From Paraclostridium dentum (GTDB lineage Bacteria; Bacillota; Clostridia; Peptostreptococcales; Peptostreptococcaceae): a DNA stretch of 64,000 nucleotides. The stretch covers positions 1-64,000 of the forward strand of contig NZ_WIPK01000012.1 of assembly GCF_012922555.1 (NCBI RefSeq). Direction: 5' to 3'. Shown piece after piece: positions 53,551 to 63,100 of this stretch (the first letter of the stretch is position 1; the number at the start of each line of letters is the position of its first letter). The notes under the pieces were generated by a model that was not told the DNA's origin, ran no database searches, and saw only the letters and a list, made by a program, of their open reading frames with translations. The position numbers and the translations under genes are program-made.

Positions 53551-56500
53551 TTAAAAACTTGGATCTATATTTAATACAGTTTGTTCAGGATAAGGATTAG
53601 TAACCGATTTAGCGGTTAATATAAAATCATATCTAGTTCCAAGTGGATTATTTAAAGGAATTAAAGCATTTATTTGAATAACCTTAGTTGTATTAGGTGC
53701 TAAATTTGACATTATAGGCAATGTTTGTTGGTATAGTGTGTTTTTTGGAACATCAGCTATTTTAACATTATCTATATACAGTGTGTATGGTATTCCTACT
53801 TTTTGTATTATCAATGTGAAATCATCATAACCGCCACCTGTATTTTTGAAGTAGTCTAATATAACAGCAGTATTACCAGGCTGTGTAACTATAAATGAAG
53901 TGGAATCATTTATTTTGGTTAATGGATCTGGAGTAAGTGATACACCAGGAGCTAAAGTACAAGTTATTATATTACTTTTTTCACCACTGTAAATTTTTGA
54001 AGGTGATATATCATTATAATAAGATACAGCAGTTGCTTGTGTAGCTATAGAAGTGCCAGCTCTAAGTGTTGATTGAGGAACTACTGTAAAGTATACATAT
54101 CCAGTTGTAGAAGCATCTAACTGAGGTATTGATATAATAATTTTCTTTGAAGTTGAGTTGTAAGAAGCAGTACAAAATACTGCTGTATTTACTTCATAGA
54201 ATAAGAAATTTCCACTTATAGGTATCTCTATAGTTCCATTTACAAGTTTAATAGAACTATTATTTTGGAATGTTAATTTAAACTGCATTACTGAGTTTAT
54301 ATTTATATTTGCATTTTGATTATATACTGTAGAATTTGATTTATCTGTTGCAGTTAAATTTAAAACTAAATTAGGATGATTTATAGTTACAGTTAAACTT
54401 TTACTAACACTAGAAAAACTTCCTCCTTGAATTTGTTGATATAAACATTGAACAGTATTAGATTGAGTTGATGTTGTCACATTTAAACTTTTATTTGCAT
54501 TGGTAATTTTACAAACCATAGTATAATTGATTGTTTGTGAAGAGTTTCTAGCATCTACAGTACCTTCACTAGGAAATGTTACTATATTAGAGGAAACTGT
54601 TGGAGTAATAGGAACATTGTTTCTTGTAGTTGGACCTACATAAGATTGACCTCCACTTGGTAGAGTATCTTTTAGATAGAAACCATAAGCAATAGTTCCT
54701 TGAGGAACAGTTACTCCTATTAAATAAGTTATATTAGATCCAACTTTAAATAAATCGGATATATTAGTTTTTGAAAGTGATATAGCTAATGAAGATAAAG
54801 TTATAGATGCAGTTTTTATAAGGTTAGAGTACTGATAATTTGAAGAACCTTCCTCATAAGCTTGTGAGTAAGGATTTGTATTAGTAGCTGTAGTTGTTAT
54901 GTTAACTCCAGGAGCTAATACAGAGCTTATTGTAACCTTATAAGTTAAGTTTAAGGATTGACCAGGAGCTAACTTACTTATACTTACAACTATATTATTA
55001 TTTTGTATATTTATAGAAGAATAACTTCCTGAACCACTAACTTTTAAGCTACTTGAGTCAAGTGTAAACCATGATGATAAAGTATCACTAAGTGTAAAGT
55101 TAAATGCATCTGTTTCAGTTCCTAAATTATTAGTATTAGATATGGTAACTGAGTAGGTATAAACTTCATTTGATTTTATAGCATTTTTATTAGGACCATT
55201 TACAGCTTTAGTTAGTTGTAAATTTGGAGTACCTATATTGAAGTTTACTTGAGCTCTGTTACTATAAGCATATCCATATGTGTTTATTCCTTTTAACTTC
55301 ATTAGGTTTGCATTTTGTGTAGATGAACCTAGTTGAGCTATTGGAACTTTAAAGTTAATTGTAGCTGATGATAACCCTGGAATATCACCATAATAAAAGT
55401 CGACACCATGAGGACTTATAAGTTTAGGAGAAGCAATTGGATTATATCCTGTATACGCATAATTTAAGTTGTTTATAGGGTCTGCTGAAAGAGGGAAGAA
55501 ATCATCTATATAAACTTCTTTTTGAATAGCTTTCAAGGTTGAAGCATTATATGATAATAAATACTCAGCTAAATCTCCTGGAGCTAGAGTATTTATAGTT
55601 TTAGGAGTTCCATCTTTGTAGTATCCTTTTACAAATTGCTTTGTTATAGAACCGACACTTATACTAGAAGACACACTAGAATTATCTGTTACTGTTGATA
55701 ATGGGCCAATAAGTACTCCTGATATATTTGTAGTAGCCAAAAATGGATCAGATGCAACTACTGGAAGATTTAAAGATTGACTATCTTTTTTATATCTATA
55801 GTAACTGTCAACTTTTGCAGATATAGTTACAGTTTTAGTTGAGTTTTGAGTAGCTAAGCTAAAGTTATATGTTAAATTAAATCCTTTAAGTATTGGATCA
55901 TCAAAAACAGATGTAGGCGTTGAGGAACTAGAAATATAATATATTCCATCTGGTAAAAAATAATTAACAACTATATTTTGAATATTATAATACTGACCAA
56001 CTTTATATACATAAGTATATGTTACAGTACTTTGAACATCTACCAAACCTTTACTTGTAGACGTAGTAATAATTAAATCCATAGCAGAAAATTTAGTATT
56101 GCTATCTGAGCTTGAAACAACAAGTGGATCTGCTGAGTTCATATTTATAAGCATATTTAATTGGGTTCCATGAATTATAAAATTCCCTTGATTATTATTA
56201 TATTGATTCCAAACAGCATAATTAAAATTTAAAGTTGTGGTACCACTTACGGATAAATTAATATTCCCATAATAAATTTGAGTATAAATTTTACCATTTA
56301 TACTTATTACGCTTATAGTAGGATTTATAAATTTAGAAGAATCTGTGCCTGATACATTGATGTTTCCAATATATCTAATACCATCTTCTAATAAAATTGA
56401 TATGTTTACTAGTGATGTAGAAGTAGAATTATTATAAAACTTACAAGTTGCAGTATTAACTTGAGTATAATCATTTAAATAAGCTGAAGTACCTGCTCCT

Positions 56501-56985
56501 TTTAATACTTTACCTGCAGTAGAAATCGTGCTATAAAATCGCACTGTTTTAAATGTCATATCTATCTGTTGCGTTATAACTTCATTTCCTATATCATAAA
56601 TTCCTCTTGGCATAGTATCAACCTGGCAAGAAACAGTGATTCCTGAAAATGTGTAGTCAAAGGGAATTGTTGTTCCATTTTTAAATTTAGTATTACACTT
56701 TACAGTTATAGAAAAAGTGTAATCAACTTCAAGTGGAGCTAAATCTTTTAAATTAATCCAAGAGTAAGTAATACTATTATCAGCATTAGTTACACTAGAT
56801 GTCTGTGTTATCGTTGAGCTAGAAAGTACCATGCCATCGGGTAGTTTTAAAAACAAACCTAAATTATATAATCTTTGAGAGGTGCTTAAATTTTTTATTT
56901 TTATATCAAATGTAGATGTATTACCGACCAAGATAGGTATATTTTGGGTTTTATCAATAGTCATACTCAGTATATTTGAAGACAT
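53551..56985 (-). CDS. Large DUF11-type beta-sandwich repeat protein
   Basis: 1144 residues, Ser/Thr/Asn-rich and beta-rich, Trp/Cys-poor. Several diverged DUF11-like units are visible, for example IGTPNLQLTKAV with NEVYTYSVTISNTNNLG, and ISLSKTN with GSNITYLIGVTVPQG. There is no signal peptide at the N-terminus (MSSNILSMTIDKTQN) and no LPXTG or membrane anchor at the end, so ordinary Sec secretion is not indicated. AAAAGGAGTG precedes the ATG. It is divergent from the giant DUF11 gene at 57177 and convergent with the SPOCS pair. DUF11 proteins form clostridial spore appendages in C. taeniosporum as I recall; a spore-surface role here is inference. Confidence 0.82.
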   Translation of the reverse strand: MSSNILSMTIDKTQNIPILVGNTSTFDIKIKNLSTSQRLYNLGLFLKLPDGMVLSSSTITQTSSVTNADNSITYSWINLKDLAPLEVDYTFSITVKCNTKFKNGTTIPFDYTFSGITVSCQVDTMPRGIYDIGNEVITQQIDMTFKTVRFYSTISTAGKVLKGAGTSAYLNDYTQVNTATCKFYNNSTSTSLVNISILLEDGIRYIGNINVSGTDSSKFINPTISVISINGKIYTQIYYGNINLSVSGTTTLNFNYAVWNQYNNNQGNFIIHGTQLNMLINMNSADPLVVSSSDSNTKFSAMDLIITTSTSKGLVDVQSTVTYTYVYKVGQYYNIQNIVVNYFLPDGIYYISSSSTPTSVFDDPILKGFNLTYNFSLATQNSTKTVTISAKVDSYYRYKKDSQSLNLPVVASDPFLATTNISGVLIGPLSTVTDNSSVSSSISVGSITKQFVKGYYKDGTPKTINTLAPGDLAEYLLSYNASTLKAIQKEVYIDDFFPLSADPINNLNYAYTGYNPIASPKLISPHGVDFYYGDIPGLSSATINFKVPIAQLGSSTQNANLMKLKGINTYGYAYSNRAQVNFNIGTPNLQLTKAVNGPNKNAIKSNEVYTYSVTISNTNNLGTETDAFNFTLSDTLSSWFTLDSSSLKVSGSGSYSSINIQNNNIVVSISKLAPGQSLNLTYKVTISSVLAPGVNITTTATNTNPYSQAYEEGSSNYQYSNLIKTASITLSSLAISLSKTNISDLFKVGSNITYLIGVTVPQGTIAYGFYLKDTLPSGGQSYVGPTTRNNVPITPTVSSNIVTFPSEGTVDARNSSQTINYTMVCKITNANKSLNVTTSTQSNTVQCLYQQIQGGSFSSVSKSLTVTINHPNLVLNLTATDKSNSTVYNQNANININSVMQFKLTFQNNSSIKLVNGTIEIPISGNFLFYEVNTAVFCTASYNSTSKKIIISIPQLDASTTGYVYFTVVPQSTLRAGTSIATQATAVSYYNDISPSKIYSGEKSNIITCTLAPGVSLTPDPLTKINDSTSFIVTQPGNTAVILDYFKNTGGGYDDFTLIIQKVGIPYTLYIDNVKIADVPKNTLYQQTLPIMSNLAPNTTKVIQINALIPLNNPLGTRYDFILTAKSVTNPYPEQTVLNIDPSF

Positions 56986-57176
56986 GAAATCACTCCTTTT
57001 AATAAAATATATTCAATCTAAATACTTTGTGATACGACAAATTATTTAAAAGTAAAATTAAAATTATAAAATAAATAAATTAGTCAACTAAAAAGGTAAA
57101 TATCAATAGTATATATGAGGGTTATTTTCAAGTTATGAAACCTTACAAGTATAATAGAAAATTAGGAGGAGATATT

Positions 57177-60100
57177 GTGTCGTTAACACCTAGATTTACA
57201 GCTATAGATAAAGCTGTATTAGTAGCTACAGGGAATAGTTTCGTGGTGTGCGGAAGTACTACAGCTACAGGATCAAATACGTCGGATATGATAAAACCAG
57301 ACGGAGGTACAACAAGGGATTGGGCAGAAGCTGGAAGTACAGCAAGTTTGAATATATTATCAAATAGTACGATATTATATGCAGAACTTTTATGGTATTC
57401 GACTGTAAAGAGTAATGTACAAGGTGCACAAGACCTTAGAAGTATACAAGACAATCCAATAACTTTTACAACATCAAAAGGAAGCTACCAAATTTCACCT
57501 CAATATACAGATACAAATACAGGTACATCGGGAACTGTAGATAGATATAGAGCGGCAGATGTAACATCATATATACAAAATTCTTTATCAGGAAATTATA
57601 CAGTATCAAACGTACCAATAAGTGTTCCAGACACTGGTTTAAGTAACAGTAGAGGTGGATGGACACTTTCTGTAGTTTATAGAAATGACAGTTTACCACC
57701 TCAAAAGGTAATATACTTATCAGGAATATCAGTAGCAAAACCTGGAGCTCCTTTACAAACCACTATTTCAGGATTTACAACAAGTTCAGATATTTCAAAA
57801 CTTAAAGGAAACGTGTTTATAGCGTGTGCAAATGGTGAGCCAATAAATGGAAATGATTTTGCTTATGCAGGTCCTTCTTTTGCAGAGCTTAGTAATATAG
57901 GTAATTCAGTAGATAGTCCTAATCCAAACCCTGGAACATCACCAAACAATCCAGGAAACAACTTTTTCTCAGGATTAATAAACGTAGTTAATCCATTAAA
58001 TAGCAACAATGGATTATTAAATATAAATGGAACTAATGGAAATAACAATAATGATGGATTTGTTCCTACTCAAAAACTAGGAGCTAGAAATAAGTGGGAT
58101 ATAACTAATGTAGACATAACAAATACTTTAATACCAAATCAAACATTATTAGCAGGGCAAGTAAACTCAGCAGAGACTGGAGATGGGGTACAGCTTTTAG
58201 CGGTTGGAACACAATTAAATGTAAATGCTCCTAATATGATAACCAAACTAGATGTATATGATATAGATGGAGATGGAGAGTATAATATACAAGTTGGAGA
58301 GCCATTAGTATATGCATTAAGCATAAAAAACGATGGGTCAGTAGATGCTAACAATGTTATTATATCTGCTAATTTAGACTCAAGCACTACATTTATTCCT
58401 GGATCTGTAACTATAAATGAAGTTTCATATCCAACAGCAAACATATCAGCTGGAATAAATTTAGGAACTATACCAGCAAAAGGTGTTAAAAATGTATTAT
58501 TTACAGTTAGAGTAAACTCAGTGCCAAATGGAGGTTTACTTCATCAAAATGTAAATTATAATTATCAATTTATATCAGGTGTGGATAATATAACAAATTA
58601 TGCAACTACAAACACTATAGAAATAATTGTTCAAGATGGATTATTGTCAATTTCGAAATCTTCATCAAAATCAACAGCAGTTGTTGGAGATAGCATAACT
58701 TATACAGTTGATATAAAAAATATTGGAACAGAAATAGCTCAAAATTTATTTTTCCAAGATAAAATAGATTTAAATTGTTCATTTGTAGATGGAAGTGTAA
58801 TTATTGATGGAATAGAATATACAGAATATAACCCAGTAGATGGAATATCACTTCCAAATTTACCTGTAGGATCATCTAGCAAAATAGTTTTCCAATGTAA
58901 AGTAAACTCACTACCAGCTTCGACTAAGGTATATAATAATTCATGTATTTCATTTGGATATGTATTCAATCAGTATGGATATTTAAGAGAAAAAACTATA
59001 TTTAGCAATACTACATCTACAACAATTCAGTATGTAGATATTATAGGAGAAAGATGCAATAATAATAATTATCCAAAAGTAGGAGATACAGTAACTTACA
59101 CATTAAGTTTAACTAATACAGGAAATATAAATGCAAATAATGTTCAAGTATTAGAACCAACTATACCAGGAGCAACTTTTGTAAATGGAAGTGTTAAGAT
59201 AAATGGAGATATAGATCCAACACTAAATCCATTTAATGGATTTGATTTGCCTGAGCCAATTCAGCCTAAGGAAACAACTGAAGTGGAATATAAAGTTTTA
59301 ATAAATGAACTTAATCCAGCTAACTTAATAGAAAATATAGCTCAAGTTCCATTTAAATATCAAATATCTACTGAGACAGGAGTTATACAGTCAGAGAAAG
59401 ACTCTAATAAAGTAGATACAATTGCAAATTATACATGTATGAATATTGTTGAGAGTGTTGATAAAGATTATGCAACTGTAAATGATATTTTATACTATAA
59501 AGTTGAGATAACTAACAATGGCAACATAAACTCTACAAATACAGTATTTTTATCTAATATACAATCAGAAACTTCATTTATTACAGATTCAGTTACTATA
59601 AATGGAATAGCATATCCTTCATACAATCCAAATCAAGGATTTACATTAGGGACTATTTGTGCGGGAGAAACTGTAGAAGTTTTATATCAAGTTAGAGTAA
59701 ATTCAGTTCCTAATCCAAATATAGTTTATAACCAATCGGATTTAGTATATAGCTACCAACCTGATCCTAATGGAAATATTTTAACAAATACAGTTTATAG
59801 CAACATTGTTCAAACGATAATAAACAAAGCATCATATACAGTAACAAAATCTGTGGATAAAGCATATGCACAACCTGGAGATTATATAGTTTATACAACA
59901 GTAATTCAAAACACAGGAAATGTAGATTTAACAAATATTAAATTCGTGGATTATTTAGGAATATATTTAACTTTCTACGAAGGAAGTTTATATGTAAATG
60001 GAATAAATTATCCAAATTATAATCCAAATACACAATTTCCAATAGAAAATTTACACCCAGGTGATACTGCAACAATAGTATTTGGAGCTACTATACTTGG

Positions 60101-63100
60101 AAATACTCCTGTTGGCTATATACCAAATACTTCAGAAGTTACACTTAGCTATAAAGAGACTCCATATAGTCCGGTAGTAAGTAAAACTGTATATTCTAAT
60201 ACTGTAAAAACTTATGACCCATATGCACAAATTGACATTGTAAAAAGTGTAGATAAGTCATATGCAGGAGTAGGTGAAAATTTAACTTATTCATTTACAG
60301 TTGAGAATAATGGAAGCGCAAGTGCAAACAATGTTATTTTCTCAGATATACTTCAATCTCAAATATCTTTTGTTTCAGGATCAGTTTATGTAAATGGAGT
60401 AAATAAACCAAATTATAACCCTCAAACTGGATTTAACTTAGGGACTATTAATATAGGTCAGGTTGTAAATATAGAGTTTAAAATTAAAGTAGACAGTTTA
60501 CCAAATCCTAATACTGTTAAAAATAATGCAACAGCATCATATAGTTATTATATAGACCCTAATCAACAGCCAATATCAAAAACATCAACAAGTAACACAG
60601 TAACAACTATAATAAATTCATACTCAGCAACTTTAACTAAATTAGTGAATAAATCATATGCAGTTGTAGGAGATGTACTTGATTATGAAGTTGTAGCAAG
60701 TAATACAGGAACAATACCACTAACAAATGTAACTTTCAAAGATTTAATTCCAAGTGGAGCAACATTTGTAGATGGCTCTGTGTTTGTAGATGGAGTTAAT
60801 AAACCAAGCGCAAACCCGAATAGTGGATTTACAATAAGTGATGTTTTACCTGGAGGAAATGTGGTTGTAATGTTTAAAGCAACGGTAACTAGTGTTCCTA
60901 ACCCTCCTCAAATTAATAATATTGCAAGTATTAATTTTAAATATCAATTAAGTCCAACAAGTCCATATATTGATGGAACTTTAACTAGTAATACGACAAC
61001 TACAAATATAAGAAATATAAATGTAACCAATACAAAGAGTGTAGATAAAACTTATGCAACAGTAGGGGATAAATTAACTTATACTTCTGTAATAACTAAT
61101 AATAGTAATATAAATATAACAGATACTATGTTTACAGATTTAGTACCAAATAATACAACATTTGTAAGTGGTTCTGTGAAAATTGGATCTACAGCATATC
61201 CAGATTATGATCCGAATATAGGATTTACATTAGACACTATAACACCAGGATCATCAGTTACTGTTAAATTTGATGTTACTGTTGAATCTGTTCCAAACAA
61301 TGGATATGTAACTAACACATCAAATATTAACTATTCATATAAGATAGATCCAAATGGAAGCAGTATAGTAAGCAACACAACTAGTAATTCTGTAACAACT
61401 TATATAAGATTAGGAAATCTAACAGTTACAAAGGCAGCAGATAGAACTGTGGTTAGATTAAACAATATAATAACTTATAGCTTTGTTATATATAACACAG
61501 GAAATACTATATTAAAGAACTTAATGTTTACAGATATGATTCAAGAGGAGTCTGTATTTAATGACGGGTCAGTATATGTAAATGGAGTAAATAAACCAAA
61601 CTACAATCCAGAAACTGGATTTAGTTTAGATGATATAGATATAGGTCATCAAACTACTGTTAGCTTCAGCGTTACAACAGAGCAATTACCACTAGATAAT
61701 AAGTTACTGAATAAAGCTAGTGTTCAATATTCTTACTATGTAGATCCGAATGGAAGTCCTACTACTAAGTCAAAAGACTCAAACACAACTACTGTTTATG
61801 TGTATGATACTATAGTATCTGCAAATAAATCAGTTGATAAGAGTATTGCAAAATTAGGAGATACTTTAAACTTTAGTATAGATATAACTAATGATGGAAA
61901 TGTGCCTGCTGAATTCGTTGAATTCATAGATAACTTAGATACACATTTAAAATTTGTAAAAGACTCAGTATATATAAATGGTCAACAAAAAATTGGATAT
62001 GATCCAAATAATGGTTTCTCATTAGCTGATATACAACCTAATACAACAACTACAGTAACTTTTAAAGCTACAATAGATAGTAGACCTTTAGATAACACTA
62101 TTTATAACTTTGCTACTATAAATTACAAATATACAGTAGGAACTGAGTTAGTAAACGCAACAATAAATACAAACACAACAATGACATTTGTTGCAGTTGG
62201 AGAATTAACTCTTACAAAATCAGTAAATACAAATTATGCTACAGTTGGAGATAATTTAAGCTATTCAGTAATTATAAAAAATACTGGATCAGTTAATGCA
62301 ACTAACTTAACATTTACAGACTTAATGCCAAGCGCAACTTCATTTAATAGTGGAACCGTAGTAGTAGATGGAACGCCTAAGCCAACTTTCAATCCAGTCG
62401 ATGGATTTGCATTAAGTGATTTAACACCAAATCAATATCATGTAGTATCATTTAGTATTCATGTAGATTCATTACCTCAAAGCGGAAAAGTAGAAAATAC
62501 TGCAGATGTAGAATTCACTTATAAATTAACACCAACTGATAATCCAGTTACAATAACGTCTACTTCTAATAAAGTTACTACTTTTATCAATTTAGGGTTA
62601 TTAAACCTTACAAAATCAGTAGATAAGATGTACGCAACTATAAATGATGTATTAACGTATACAATAAATATAGTAAATCAAGGAAATTCAACTTGTTCAA
62701 ATGTTATATTTAAAGATTTAGTTCAAATAGATGCAAGTTTTGTAAGTGGATCTGTTTATGTAAATGGATCAAATAAACCAGATTATGATCCTAATGTAGG
62801 ATTTAGTTTAAGCGATATAACAGGATATGGAAATGCAACAGTTAGTTTCAAGGTTAAAGTAAATAGTATACCTCCTGGAGACTATACTTTATACAATACG
62901 GCTACAACAAATTATAGTTATAAGATAGATCCAGATAAGACTCCAGTATCAAAACAATCAACAAGTAATACAGTAAGTACTGTTATAAATGTAGGTTCAT
63001 TAACTGCAACAAAATCAGTTAGTAAATCATACGCAACAATTGGAGATGTATTGACATATACAGTTAATATATTTAATGATGGTAATGTTGTAGCTAAGAA